Numbered from the stretch's first letter, positions 37,197-46,574 are shown. The stretch: DNA of 64,000 nt from Ochrobactrum sp. RH2CCR150 (GCA_014138095.1 JACGXE010000008.1:159574-223573), one strand, 5' to 3'. Notes: a model not told the origin generated them from the sequence alone. Made by a program: numbers and translations.

Positions 37197-38693
37197 TTAT
37201 TTCATCGTCGGGATGACGAACTCAGCTCCATCCTTAACCCCAGACGGCCAGCGCGAGGTGACAGTCTTGGTCTTGGTGTAGAAGCGGAATGCATCCGGTC
37301 CGTGCTGGTTGAGATCGCCGAAGCCGGAAGCCTTCCAGCCGCCGAAGGTGTAATAAGCGATCGGAACCGGGATCGGCACATTGATACCTACCATGCCGAC
37401 CTGAACGCGGCTTGCGAAATCGCGGGCCGCATCGCCGTCACGGGTGAAAATGGCGACGCCGTTGCCAAATTCATGATCGTTCGGCAGAGCCAGCGCTTCC
37501 TCGTAGTTCTTGGCGCGAACCACCGAGAGAACCGGGCCGAAGATTTCTTCCTTATAGATGCGCATGTCGCGCGTCACATTGTCGAACAGGCAGCCGCCCA
37601 TGTAGAAGCCATTTTCATAGCCCTGCATCTTGAAGTTACGGCCATCGACGACCAGCTTCGCGCCTTCTTCGACACCGAGATCGACATAACCGCGAATGCG
37701 ATCAAGGGCAGCCTGCGTGACAACCGGGCCGTAATCGGCGGAATTGTCGGTGGACGGGCCGATCTTGAGCGATTCAACGCGCGGGATGAGCTTTTCCATC
37801 AGGCGGTTGGCGGTGTCTTCACCGACAGGAACCGCAACCGAAATTGCCATGCAGCGTTCGCCTGCCGAGCCGTAACCAGCACCGATAAGCGCATCGACGG
37901 TCTGGTCCATATCGGCATCCGGCATGATGAGCATGTGGTTCTTGGCGCCGCCAAAGCACTGCACGCGCTTGCCGTTCGAGCAGCCGCGACCATAGATATA
38001 CTGGGCAATCGGCGTGGAACCAACGAAGCCGATGGCCTGTACATCCGGATCGTCGAGCAGTGCATCGACAGAATCCTTGTCGCCGTTGACGACGTTGAAA
38101 ATACCGGCAGGCAGACCGGCTTCCATGAACAGTTCAGCCAGACGCATCGGGACGCCCGGGTCACGCTCGGACGGCTTCAGAATGAAGGCGTTGCCGCAGG
38201 CAATTGCCGGACCGGCCTTCCAGAGCGGGATCATGGCCGGGAAGTTGAACGGGGTGATACCGGCAACAACGCCAAGCGGCTGGCGCATGGAATAGGTGTC
38301 GATCCCCGTACCGGCATTGTCTGTGAATTCGCCTTTCAGCATATGTGCGGAACCGAGGCAGACTTCTACCACTTCGAGACCGCGCTGAATGTCGCCCTTG
38401 GCGTCGGCAATGGTCTTGCCGTGCTCGCGTGCCAGCAGTTCGGCCAGGCTGTCATATTCGGCTTCGACGAGTTCGAGGAACTTGCGCAGGATGCGGACGC
38501 GGCGCTGCGGGTTGGTTGCGCCCCATGCAGGCTGTGCAGCCTTGGCGTTTTCGACGGCAGCGCGCACTTCAGCCTTGGTGGCAAGCGCGACTTTGGCCTG
38601 TACCGTGCCGTCGAGCGGCTGGAAAACGTCGGCGGTGCGACCGCTATTACCGGCAACATGCTTGCCGCCGATGAAATGTCCGATATTGCGCAT
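37197..38693 (-). CDS. mmsA: CoA-acylating methylmalonate-semialdehyde dehydrogenase
   Basis: A 498-residue aldehyde dehydrogenase that converts methylmalonate or malonate semialdehyde, NAD+ and CoA to propionyl- or acetyl-CoA in valine or inositol breakdown. The catalytic cysteine lies in GSAGERCMAIS, the NAD-binding region in FNFPAMIPLWKAGPAIACGN, and the family block LRFGGAKNHMLIMPDAD is nearly complete. The start at 38693 has GGGAGG. A divergent LysR gene 187 bp away is a probable regulator. Confidence 0.93.
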   Translation of the reverse strand: MRNIGHFIGGKHVAGNSGRTADVFQPLDGTVQAKVALATKAEVRAAVENAKAAQPAWGATNPQRRVRILRKFLELVEAEYDSLAELLAREHGKTIADAKGDIQRGLEVVEVCLGSAHMLKGEFTDNAGTGIDTYSMRQPLGVVAGITPFNFPAMIPLWKAGPAIACGNAFILKPSERDPGVPMRLAELFMEAGLPAGIFNVVNGDKDSVDALLDDPDVQAIGFVGSTPIAQYIYGRGCSNGKRVQCFGGAKNHMLIMPDADMDQTVDALIGAGYGSAGERCMAISVAVPVGEDTANRLMEKLIPRVESLKIGPSTDNSADYGPVVTQAALDRIRGYVDLGVEEGAKLVVDGRNFKMQGYENGFYMGGCLFDNVTRDMRIYKEEIFGPVLSVVRAKNYEEALALPNDHEFGNGVAIFTRDGDAARDFASRVQVGMVGINVPIPVPIAYYTFGGWKASGFGDLNQHGPDAFRFYTKTKTVTSRWPSGVKDGAEFVIPTMK

Positions 38694-38824
38694 CGAGAAA
38701 CCTCCCTGATTACCGTTTATGAGAACATACCCTGCCCCCATCGTTGCACCTATCCTGACTCTGCAAATTCATGATTGCAAGGCGCTGAAAAGCGTATCCG
38801 TTGTGCATTTTTTATAGTACGAAA

Positions 38825-38863
38825 CATGATCCCGAAAAGTGGGAACCGGTTTTCGGGATCATG
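38825..38863. repeat. covarying hairpin repeat, copy D
   Basis: A perfect 14-bp stem: CATGATCCCGAAAA with TTTTCGGGATCATG, loop GTGGGAACCGG. Loop pair N/N' is G/C. It ends 17 bases before the LysR start and lies between divergent mmsA and LysR genes. Confidence 0.8.
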
Positions 38864-38880
38864 GTCAGGCGAAGTACATT

Positions 38881-39762
38881 ATGAACTGGGATGATATTCG
38901 CATATTCCTCGCGGTCGCGCGCTCAGGCCAGATTCTGGGTGCAGCCAAGCGGCTTGGCCTGAACCACACCACCGTGGCGCGGCGGCTGACGGCGCTTGAA
39001 ACCGCGCTTTCCACCACGCTTTTGACGCGCCGGACCAATGGTTCGACGCTGACGCAGGCGGGTGAGGAATTTCTGCTTGCCGCCGAGCGCATGGAAGCGG
39101 AAATGCTGTCCGCCCGCGCGCAGGTTGGTAATGCGGATGTTGCGGTTTCAGGCACGGTACGCATTGGCGCGCCGGACGGTTTCGGCGTGACCTTTCTGGC
39201 ACCGCGCCTCGCCCGGCTAACACAGCAATATCCAGACCTCACCATCCAGCTGGTGCCGGTACCGCGCTCCTTCTCGCTCTCCCGACGCGAGGCCGATATC
39301 GCCATCACCGTCGAACGTCCGGATCAGGGACGGCTCATCGCGCGCAGACTGGTCGATTATACGCTCGGCCTCTATGCCCACCGCAGCTATCTGGAAGCCA
39401 ACGGCACGCCCGAAAATTCAGACGACCTCAACCACCATCGCCTGATCGGCTATGTGGAAGATCTCGTCATCAACCCGTCGCTTGCCTATGCGCCGGAAAT
39501 CAGCCGCGACTGGAAACCAGCTTTCGAGGTGTCGAGCGCCCTGGGACAGGTGGAAGCGGTGCGCGCAGGTGCGGGTATCGGCATTCTGCATTCGTTCATC
39601 GCCCGCGCAGATCCCGATCTCGTGCCGGTTCTGCCCGACCGGGTGATCCGGCGCGCCTATTGGCTCGCCTATCATGAATCCGCCCGCACATTGCGACGCG
39701 TGACAGCCGTATCGGCTCTCATCTCCGAACTGGTGGAAGGCGAAAAATCGCTGTTCAGTTGA
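38881..39762 (+). CDS. LysR family transcriptional regulator
   Basis: A 293-residue regulator. Residues 1-60 form the winged helix (MNWDDIRIFLAVARSGQIL, then GLNHTTVARRLTALE), and the rest is a periplasmic-binding-like effector domain. LysR proteins usually control a divergent neighbour, here mmsA; that is inference. The start is set by the N-terminal family pattern, and the gene is preceded by a hairpin repeat only 17 bases away, so its own promoter must lie inside or before that repeat. Confidence 0.92.
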   Translation: MNWDDIRIFLAVARSGQILGAAKRLGLNHTTVARRLTALETALSTTLLTRRTNGSTLTQAGEEFLLAAERMEAEMLSARAQVGNADVAVSGTVRIGAPDGFGVTFLAPRLARLTQQYPDLTIQLVPVPRSFSLSRREADIAITVERPDQGRLIARRLVDYTLGLYAHRSYLEANGTPENSDDLNHHRLIGYVEDLVINPSLAYAPEISRDWKPAFEVSSALGQVEAVRAGAGIGILHSFIARADPDLVPVLPDRVIRRAYWLAYHESARTLRRVTAVSALISELVEGEKSLFS

Positions 39763-39774
39763 GGGCAGGCTTGC

Positions 39775-40419
39775 TCAATTAAGCCGCATATAGGCGATCA
39801 TAACGCCGACAATCATCGCAGCCGGAACGAACAATGCGTCAAGGCCGATGAACGCGTGGCCGAGGCCACCGGCAACAGCGCCGAGCATCAAGGCCAGCCA
39901 GACGGAAATATGCTGCAACCAGCGCCACTTTGGTGTTTCGCCGCGCAGCGAACAGGCAAGGTCGGCGGCGGCATTGAAAAGCGTTCCGGTCACATAGGTC
40001 ACGCCGAGACGCGCCGCCCCTATCGGCTGTACGGCTGCATTCTGCGCACCCATGGCGGCGGCGAGCAGCAGCACTGGCTGGATGAGCATCGATCCCTCGC
40101 GCCGCAGCACGCCTACTGCCAGCAAGATCACCACGACGCTTGCCATCACATAGAGGCTGCCCCATCGCCCATAGGCGCGCACGGTCAGTGTGCCGAAAAA
40201 AGCGCCCAAAAAGAACAGTATGATGAGGATCGCGGGAAACCAGACCAGCACGGAGCCTTGCACGCCCGGTTGCCCCGCGAGTGCGACGCCGAGCTGCGTG
40301 GTGTTACCGCTCATGAAGGAAGCGAAGAAACCACCCAGTTGCAGAAAGGCTATCGCATCAACGAAACCAGCCGATGCGGTAAGAACCAGACCGAGCGACA
40401 GTTTGGAATTCGGTGTCAT
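39775..40419 (-). CDS. DUF1275 (YoaK) family membrane protein
   Basis: A 214-residue protein with about six membrane segments. It has the family signature SAGFVDAIAFLQLGG and FASFMSGNTTQLGVALAG, followed by later segments near 60-80, 90-110, 150-170 and 185-205. The function of DUF1275 proteins is not known. It is convergent with the LysR gene across 12 bp. Confidence 0.88.
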   Translation of the reverse strand: MTPNSKLSLGLVLTASAGFVDAIAFLQLGGFFASFMSGNTTQLGVALAGQPGVQGSVLVWFPAILIILFFLGAFFGTLTVRAYGRWGSLYVMASVVVILLAVGVLRREGSMLIQPVLLLAAAMGAQNAAVQPIGAARLGVTYVTGTLFNAAADLACSLRGETPKWRWLQHISVWLALMLGAVAGGLGHAFIGLDALFVPAAMIVGVMIAYMRLN

Positions 40420-40444
40420 TTCACTGGACTTCGGGAAAGGAAAC

Positions 40445-40469
40445 GACCCGGCTTCGACAAAGCCGGGTC
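40445..40469 (-). terminator. intrinsic terminator of the GlsB/YeaQ family gene
   Basis: GACCCGGCTT (40445-40454) pairs with AAGCCGGGTC (40460-40469), loop of five bases, 23 bp past the minus-strand stop. The T-run is short. Confidence 0.7.
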
Positions 40470-40491
40470 TTGCAAGAAATGGAACTGATAA

Positions 40492-40746
40492 TCAGACGCG
40501 TTTGACGATGCGCAGAATGATCAGAAGTATTGCCGCGCCGATGAATGCGTTGATGATCGAGGCAATGATACCGCCGCCAACGGAAAAGCCGAGGCGCGGC
40601 AAAAGCCAGCCTGCAAAGAACGCACCGATCACGCCGACAATGATATTGCCGATCATGCCGAAGCCGCCGCCCTGCACGACCTTGCCGGCCAGCCAGCCTG
40701 CGACGAGACCGACAAAAAGAAATACGATTAGACTTCCAACATCCAT
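40492..40746 (-). CDS. GlsB/YeaQ/YmgE family stress membrane protein
   Basis: An 84-residue protein with three membrane helices and the family pattern GLVAGWLAGKVVQGGGFGMIGNIIVGVIGA. Members are common in Proteobacteria and are often induced by stress, but their molecular role is not settled. GGAGGGAG precedes the ATG, and repeat copy C lies 20 bases upstream. Confidence 0.92.
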   Translation of the reverse strand: MDVGSLIVFLFVGLVAGWLAGKVVQGGGFGMIGNIIVGVIGAFFAGWLLPRLGFSVGGGIIASIINAFIGAAILLIILRIVKRV

Positions 40747-40765
40747 GCGCTTTTCTCCCTCCAGA

Positions 40766-40808
40766 GCACATCCCGAAAAGTGTGAAACGGTTTTCGGGCG
40801 AGATGTGC
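40766..40808. repeat. covarying hairpin repeat, copy C
   Basis: Outer arms GCACAT with ATGTGC, inner arms CCCGAAAA with TTTTCGGG, loop GTGTGAAACGG; N/N' is T/A. The 3' arm has a bulge CGAG. It lies just upstream of the small stress membrane gene. Confidence 0.75.
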
Positions 40809-40947
40809 GTCAAAACAAACTGTTAGAGCGCCGTCACCCGGCGCATCTGGACTGAGTTGACAATATGTTTGTCGAGCACACAAGAGGGGTGCGAAAATTT
40901 GAGCACAACCTGAAACAGCCTCGCATTTTTCAGGATGTGCCTGAAAA

Positions 40948-41472
40948 TTACGGCGCCAGATGCCGGAATGCGGCGACGACTTCCTCGTAGACCTTGCGCT
41001 TGAACGGCACGATCAGTTCCGGCAGCTGCTGCATCGGCTTCCAGTCCCAGCTGTCGAATTCAGCCGTGTGACCACCGGGCGGCGGATTGATCGCGATCTC
41101 GCTTTCATCGCCCTCGAACCGATAGGCAAACCATTTCTGCGTCTGGCCGCGATATTTGCCCTTGAGCGCCTGCCCCACCAGATGCGCCGGCAGATCATAA
41201 TTGATCCAGTCCGGCGCTTCGGCAAGCAGCGAGACCGACTTCATGCCGGTTTCTTCATAAAGCTCACGCAATGCGGCTTCAACCGGGTCTTCACCCTTGT
41301 CGATGCCGCCCTGCGGCATCTGCCAGAGCTGTGTCGCACCATCCATCTCGTCGCCCGGAATGACGATGCGATGACCGGCCCAGACCAGACCGGCCTTGTT
41401 CAGCACCATCAGCCCGACGCAGGGGCGGTAGGGCAAGCTTTCAGGATCGACAGGGCCTTTGTGCTTCGACAT
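40948..41472 (-). CDS. rppH: RNA pyrophosphohydrolase
   Basis: A 174-residue Nudix enzyme that removes pyrophosphate from the 5' end of triphosphorylated mRNA and so opens it to RNase E decay. The Nudix box begins at G55 and includes E61, R69-E70 and E73-E74-x-G76 (GGIDKGED, then REL and EETG). The ATG at 41472 is supported by the MSKHK opening. Repeat copy B lies about 29-72 bases upstream, in its probable leader. It is last in the envC-ctpA-yibQ-rppH run. Confidence 0.92.
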   Translation of the reverse strand: MSKHKGPVDPESLPYRPCVGLMVLNKAGLVWAGHRIVIPGDEMDGATQLWQMPQGGIDKGEDPVEAALRELYEETGMKSVSLLAEAPDWINYDLPAHLVGQALKGKYRGQTQKWFAYRFEGDESEIAINPPPGGHTAEFDSWDWKPMQQLPELIVPFKRKVYEEVVAAFRHLAP

Positions 41473-41500
41473 GACATTCTCCATGATATGCAAACTTAGA

Positions 41501-41544
41501 GCATTTCCTGCAAAAGTGCGTAGCGGTTTTGCGTAGGACAATGC
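41501..41544. repeat. covarying hairpin repeat, copy B
   Basis: Arms GCATT and TCCT with AGGA and AATGC, inner GCAAAA with TTTTGC, loop GTGCGTAGCGG; N/N' is C/G and the triloop is GTA. The same GT bulge as copy A occurs. It lies in the probable rppH leader. Confidence 0.75.
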
Positions 41545-41560
41545 GTAAAAACAAAAAGTT

Positions 41561-41599
41561 AGAGCGGTTCCACGGTTCCGATTTAACAGGAACCGCTCT
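41561..41599. repeat. second hairpin adjoining repeat copy B
   Basis: A perfect 11-bp inverted repeat: AGAGCGGTTCC (41561-41571) with GGAACCGCTCT (41589-41599), overlapping the stop codon of the yibQ-like gene. Together with copy B it forms a two-hairpin unit in the yibQ-rppH gap. Confidence 0.6.
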
Positions 41600-42818
41600 A
41601 GTTGCGCTCCGGGTCGCGAACCAGCGCCGAAACGGGAACGATTTCGATGCCGCGCTTCTTGACCTCATTCGCCCAATCCCGCACCGCATCGACGGTCACG
41701 CCGAATGCGGAGCCGGTGCCAATTGCGCTGCCATTGGCGCGCGCAATGCGTTCCAGCTCATTAAGCCGGTCGAGCACCGCCGAGCGATCCTGCGAAGCGT
41801 CGATCAGCACATCGGCTGCCGCATAGGGCACAGCGTCCTTTTGCGCGATCTGATCGGCCTGACTACGGGCAGACGTACCATCATCCAGATAATAAAGCCC
41901 GCGCCTGCCGATCTCGCCCAGCACCGGCGCGAACGCATCCGCCTCGCCGGTAAAGCGCGCGCCCATATAGTTCATCACACCGGCATAATTTGTCATGCGT
42001 GACAACGCCCACAAAAGCGACGTCTGGTTCTTGGCGGCTCCGTCATCCACGGTCAGCGTGTTGCGCCCGGGATTGATGCGCGGATAGTCGAATGGCTCCA
42101 TCGGCAATTGCAGCAAAAGCTCATGGCCGTTCTGACGCGCCGCCTGCATCCAGCGTTGCAGGCTGTTGCCCTGCGGCGCGAAGGCCAGTGTCACTTCCGA
42201 TGGCAGCTTCTCTACAGCTTCCATGCTACCGGTCTGTGACAGGCCAAGCCCACCAATGATCAGCGCGATCCTTGCGCCCCGCGCACCCGACCAGCCGGCG
42301 GCATAGGCATCCATTGGCCGCAGGCCGTCAGAGCCGCGCACAGGCAACGGCCCGGTCGCGCTTTGCTCTACCAGTTCTTTTTCCGGCAGATGCGCAACGC
42401 GCGGATCTTGCCCCGTCTTGTGCTGGTTCTGCACGACGACAACATTGCCATCTGCCGTACCAGCGGTGACATTCGGCATATCAGGCGTGACCTTGATGAT
42501 TGCCGGGCCGGTTTGCTGCCCTCCGGTGCCGCGCAGCGCGGTTCCCGGCGCAGGTGTATTGCCAGTCGTGGTCGATGGCTGCCGACCTGTTTTGGCTGCG
42601 GCGTCGGGCGGCGTTTGCGTCTCGGCAACCACAGCTTTTTCAGGCTTGCGAAAAGCATCGCGGTTGATCTGCCAGACGGTGAACATCGTGCCACCCGCTA
42701 CACCCAGAACCACTGCTGCACCTAAGCCAAGCAAAGACCAACGAAAAGCGCGGGAGCGTTCGCCCCCGCGCTTTCGCGGTTTCTTATCCAGTCCTAACGG
42801 GCTGTTCAGATCCAGCAT
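41598..42818 (-). CDS. divergent polysaccharide deacetylase (YibQ/DUF610) family protein
   Basis: A 406-residue membrane-anchored protein. A basic N-terminus, one membrane helix (about residues 26-50), a low-complexity Thr/Pro/Gly linker to about 150, then a divergent deacetylase barrel ([19 protein letters not shown], then [20 protein letters not shown] and [15 protein letters not shown]). The family is linked to the envelope by its frequent position next to envC and ctpA, as here; ctpA ends 7 bp upstream. Catalytic activity is not established. Confidence 0.88.
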   Translation of the reverse strand: MLDLNSPLGLDKKPRKRGGERSRAFRWSLLGLGAAVVLGVAGGTMFTVWQINRDAFRKPEKAVVAETQTPPDAAAKTGRQPSTTTGNTPAPGTALRGTGGQQTGPAIIKVTPDMPNVTAGTADGNVVVVQNQHKTGQDPRVAHLPEKELVEQSATGPLPVRGSDGLRPMDAYAAGWSGARGARIALIIGGLGLSQTGSMEAVEKLPSEVTLAFAPQGNSLQRWMQAARQNGHELLLQLPMEPFDYPRINPGRNTLTVDDGAAKNQTSLLWALSRMTNYAGVMNYMGARFTGEADAFAPVLGEIGRRGLYYLDDGTSARSQADQIAQKDAVPYAAADVLIDASQDRSAVLDRLNELERIARANGSAIGTGSAFGVTVDAVRDWANEVKKRGIEIVPVSALVRDPERN

Positions 42819-42825
42819 GGAACGA

Positions 42826-44154
42826 TCAGTTCAACACGCCCTTCTTCGGATCCGGCGGGAATGCGGCATTTGCCACTTCACCACGCAGGAGCTTCAGAGC
42901 TTCATTGAGCTGGATATCGTCCTTCGGATCTGCAGGAACATATGCCGACGAACCGGAGCCGTTATCATCTTCGGCATTGCCCTTGATGTGGCCCTTGAGC
43001 TCGGATTCGCCGCGAACAACATCTTCACCCTTCAATTCCGGAGGCAAAGGCTGATCGACCTTGATATCAGGCGTAATACCCTTGCCCTGGATCGACGTGC
43101 CCGACGGCGTATAATAAAGCGCCGTGGTCAGACGCAGCGATCCGTTTTCGCCCAACGGAATGATCGTCTGCACCGAACCCTTACCGAAGGATTGCGTGCC
43201 GAGCACCGTCGCACGGCGATGGTCCTGAAGAGCACCAGCAACGATTTCCGAAGCACTGGCCGAACCGCCATTGATGAGAACGATTACCGGCTTGCCGTCG
43301 GTCAGGTCGCCCTTGCGGGCATCGAAGCGGGTCACGTCCTGCGGATCGCGGCCACGGGTCGAAACAACTTCGCCCTTGTCGAGGAAGGCGTCGGAGACAG
43401 CGACGGCCTGATCGAGCAGACCACCCGGATTGAGGCGCAGATCGAGCACGAAGCCCTTCAGCTTGTCGCCCGGGATCTTGCTCTGAATGTCCTTGATCGC
43501 CTTGCCGAGATCATCCGCCGTCTGCTCGGTGAAGGAAATCACGCGCACATAACCGACATCGTTCTCAACACGATAACGAACGGCCTTCACCTTGATGACG
43601 GCACGCGCGATCTTGAGTGTGATCGGCTTGTCGACGCCCTGACGCATGAGCGTCAGCTCAATCGAGGAGCCGATTTCGCCGCGCATCTTGTCGACCGCAT
43701 CACTGAGGCTGAGGCCGCGCACTTCCTGACCGTCGATCTTGGTAATCAGATCGCCTGCGAGAACACCGGCCTTCGAGGCAGGCGTATCGTCGATCGGCGC
43801 AATGACCTTTACAAGATCATTGTCCATGGTGACTTCAATGCCGAGACCGCCGAATTCACCCTTGGTCTGCACGCGCATATCCTGCGCGGCTTCCGGATTG
43901 AGATAGGACGAATGCGGATCGAGCGAGGTCAGCATGCCATTGATGGCGCTTTCCGTCAGCTTCTTGTCATCCGGCGGCGTCACATATTGCGCGCGCACAC
44001 GTTCGAAAATATCGCCGAAAAGCGCCAGGTCCTTATAGACGTCAGCATCCTTGGCGGCTGCGAAAGCCGTCGAAGCTGGAGCGCCCTGCACCATCACCAT
44101 GGCGGATGCCCCCATCAGGGCCCCGGCGAACAGCAGCGACAGTTTACGTATCAT
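42826..44154 (-). CDS. ctpA: S41 family C-terminal processing peptidase
   Basis: A 442-residue periplasmic protease. A signal peptide covers about residues 1-33 (AFA/AKD). A PDZ domain is near residues 90-170 (GLGIEVTMDND, then PASKAGVLAGDLITKIDG), followed by the tail-specific protease domain with the serine in GGSASASEIVAGAL and the lysine in SFGKGSVQT. The gene starts 2 bp after the envC stop, so the two are coupled. CtpA processes or degrades envelope proteins. Motifs and length fit well. Confidence 0.95.
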   Translation of the reverse strand: MIRKLSLLFAGALMGASAMVMVQGAPASTAFAAAKDADVYKDLALFGDIFERVRAQYVTPPDDKKLTESAINGMLTSLDPHSSYLNPEAAQDMRVQTKGEFGGLGIEVTMDNDLVKVIAPIDDTPASKAGVLAGDLITKIDGQEVRGLSLSDAVDKMRGEIGSSIELTLMRQGVDKPITLKIARAVIKVKAVRYRVENDVGYVRVISFTEQTADDLGKAIKDIQSKIPGDKLKGFVLDLRLNPGGLLDQAVAVSDAFLDKGEVVSTRGRDPQDVTRFDARKGDLTDGKPVIVLINGGSASASEIVAGALQDHRRATVLGTQSFGKGSVQTIIPLGENGSLRLTTALYYTPSGTSIQGKGITPDIKVDQPLPPELKGEDVVRGESELKGHIKGNAEDDNGSGSSAYVPADPKDDIQLNEALKLLRGEVANAAFPPDPKKGVLN

Positions 44155-44156
44155 TT

Positions 44157-45491
44157 TTACGTCCTTCCAGAAAGCCGCTCGGTCCACCAAGGGGCCGGAT
44201 CGACGGGTTTTCCATCTTTTCGAAATTCAATGTAAAGCAACGGCGCACCATTGCCCACCTCTATCGGCGCCACACTCGCGAGAAGTTTATCTCCCATCGC
44301 CCCGACCGGTTCGCCCGCCAGTACAAACTGGCCTTGCGCCACGTCGATTCGCCCCATGCCTGCCATCACAATATGATATCCATTGCCCGCATCGAGGATC
44401 AAGAGTTGCCCGTAAGATCTAAACGGTCCCGCATAGAGCACAACGCCATCGGAAGGTGACGTAATCGTGGCAGAAGGCAAGGTTTCCAGCACCTGGCCCA
44501 TCATGGCGCCGCCAGCACCATCCTTATCGCCGAAGTGGCGCGACGTCTTGCCCGCTGCCGGTAAAACCAGTTTTCCCTGCAAGGAGGCAAAATTCGTCTG
44601 CGCGCGCAGATGGTTTTCGTCCGGCGTACCTTCGCCAGCCCGCTCCCGGGCGGAGGCAAGACGATCGGCCTCGGCCTTGCGCGCTGCATCGGCGGCATCA
44701 CGCACACCGGCCATCTGCTTGTCGAGCCCGTCGATCAGGTCCTTGAGGCTGCCTGCCTTGGCCGCCAGTTCTTCGGAGCGCTTGCGCTGCGCTTCCATTT
44801 CCTGTTCGGACTGGGCTTGCAGCTTCTTCTTTTCATCGAGCAAAAGTGACTGGCGCTTCTGTTCCTCAGCCTGCGTGGTGCGGGTCTGTTGCAGCTTCTC
44901 ACGCTCCTGCGTAATGGAAGCGGTCACCGTCTGCATATCTTTCAGATCGCCTGTCAGCTCTTCCACCTGCTCGCGCATTTCCGGCACCACTGCACCAAGC
45001 AGCACTGCACTGCGCACTGAGGCAAGGGCATCATCCGGTCGGACCAGAATAGCAGGCGGCGGGTTAAGCCCCATGCGCTGCAACGCAGCCAGCACTTCGG
45101 CCAGAACCCCGCGCCGCGCCCGCAGCGACGTGCGAATGCCAGCCTCCTGCTCATGCAAGGAGACCAGTTTTTCGGCGATATCCGTGATGTCCTGCTGCAG
45201 TTTCTTGTCGGTCTTGGCCGACTGGATCAAGGCAGCGGTGATCGTGTCCTGATCCTTCTTGAGGCTCGCGACCTCGCTCTCGAGCTGCTTGACCTTGTCT
45301 CCAGACACGGTCAGCTCGCCGGTCAGCTTTTCGTATTCGCCAGCCGCCTGATCGCGTTGCTGCTGCAAAGCATCCTGCGCCAAGCCGAGCTGCGGAAAGG
45401 CCACCGCGCCCAAAAAGGCGCAGGTCGCAAAAAAGCCCGCCCGCGCTAGAGCGAGCAGCCGGAGCTTGCTGAAAAGACGTACAGGACTCAT
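44157..45491 (-). CDS. EnvC-like murein hydrolase activator
   Basis: A 444-residue exported protein. A signal peptide (ending near LGLAQ), a long coiled-coil region rich in Glu, Lys and Gln from about 40 to 265, and a C-terminal LytM/M23-like domain (KLVLPAAGKTSRHFGDKDG, then GVVLYAGPFRSYGQLLILDAGNGYH). The usual HxH zinc pair is replaced by LLYIEF and the upstream H/D ligands are not evident, as in EnvC and NlpD, which activate amidases instead of cutting peptidoglycan. It heads the ctpA-yibQ-rppH run. The start at 45491 is chosen for the signal peptide. Confidence 0.88.
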   Translation of the reverse strand: MSPVRLFSKLRLLALARAGFFATCAFLGAVAFPQLGLAQDALQQQRDQAAGEYEKLTGELTVSGDKVKQLESEVASLKKDQDTITAALIQSAKTDKKLQQDITDIAEKLVSLHEQEAGIRTSLRARRGVLAEVLAALQRMGLNPPPAILVRPDDALASVRSAVLLGAVVPEMREQVEELTGDLKDMQTVTASITQEREKLQQTRTTQAEEQKRQSLLLDEKKKLQAQSEQEMEAQRKRSEELAAKAGSLKDLIDGLDKQMAGVRDAADAARKAEADRLASARERAGEGTPDENHLRAQTNFASLQGKLVLPAAGKTSRHFGDKDGAGGAMMGQVLETLPSATITSPSDGVVLYAGPFRSYGQLLILDAGNGYHIVMAGMGRIDVAQGQFVLAGEPVGAMGDKLLASVAPIEVGNGAPLLYIEFRKDGKPVDPAPWWTERLSGRT

Positions 45492-45674
45492 GCGTGTTCT
45501 ATCAGGGCGAAACAAGGCTAAAATCAGGGCCAAAAATCAGGCTCAGATCAACCTATCCCGATACCGTTAACGAAACATCAACCATAAGCCCCGCGATCCC
45601 AATCATTGGCTCGCGCAACTTAATCCAGCCCGTGCGGATAAAATGTGAAAAATGCCGTCTTTCAGTGGGAAACT

Positions 45675-46574
45675 TCAGGACTCCACAAGTCCAAGCTCAA
45701 CTTTTCTGCGCCGCATCATCTCGCGCATTGATGCCGTGCGGTGGCTTGCCTTCTCGTCAACCGTATCGGTTTTCTTCCAGATACCGTGTTGCTGCCGGAA
45801 ATAGTCGATCACCAGCAGGTCTGCATCCACGCGATCCTGTCCATCTTCAACAAAATCGAGCAAAGCACTCACGCAGCTACCCTTGCCCTCGGCCCGACGA
45901 CTGTTTTGACCGATCATCCAGATGGGAATGCCACGCCTTTCCAGATGGCCCGAAATCCACGGATCATCCACGGTCCACATGACGTCGGGAATATTGTAGA
46001 ACAACTCGTCGAACCATTCAGGTTGAACAAAAACACCTGCAAAGCCGGAAATCTGGTCGACATAGCCGGGCATGCCGAGTTCCGGCTTGTGGAGAAACAG
46101 GGAAGCGATGCGCTTCATTCTGTAGTGCCGGTCCTTGACCTTCCATCGGCTGCGCGGAAGCCGGTCGGCAGGCCTGCCCACATCGGCAATATCGGGGAAT
46201 GTTTCACCGACCTCAACAATGCAATGGCCCGGCTTGCGCGCCGCTTCCGCCTTGAAGCGTCCATACCACCCGGCGTCATAAATCTTGTCGTCGTCGCAGA
46301 ACAGGATATCCACGTCCTGCCCCTTCAGATCGCGAGCGGCAGGCAAAACCTTGGTCGCGGGTCCGAGATCTTCATCGCAGCGGACGATTGTTATGCCCGC
46401 AGGCACGTTGGGCAGCTGCCCATCCCAATCGGGAAAACGCCGATATTTGTACGGTATATAAAGCCGAACCTCTGCGGCCCTCAGTCTTTGCGACAGAAGC
46501 GACAACAGCGTGGGCCTTAAAAGATGAAAGCGCGGGGGAATGGTCGATAGTGTTATAACAGTAGGCTTGCTCAT
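45675..46574 (-). CDS. glycosyltransferase-like protein
   Basis: A 299-residue protein with the opening VITLSTIPPRFHLLRPTLLSLL, a nucleotide-sugar type Rossmann region and a D-D-D motif FCDDDKIYDAGW (about residues 93-104) of the GT-A type. A late GFAGVFVQPEWFDEL and DDPWISGHLERR fit the family. It is not in an LPS or capsule cluster. The donor and acceptor are unknown; the fold assignment is moderate. Confidence 0.7.
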   Translation of the reverse strand: MSKPTVITLSTIPPRFHLLRPTLLSLLSQRLRAAEVRLYIPYKYRRFPDWDGQLPNVPAGITIVRCDEDLGPATKVLPAARDLKGQDVDILFCDDDKIYDAGWYGRFKAEAARKPGHCIVEVGETFPDIADVGRPADRLPRSRWKVKDRHYRMKRIASLFLHKPELGMPGYVDQISGFAGVFVQPEWFDELFYNIPDVMWTVDDPWISGHLERRGIPIWMIGQNSRRAEGKGSCVSALLDFVEDGQDRVDADLLVIDYFRQQHGIWKKTDTVDEKASHRTASMREMMRRRKVELGLVES

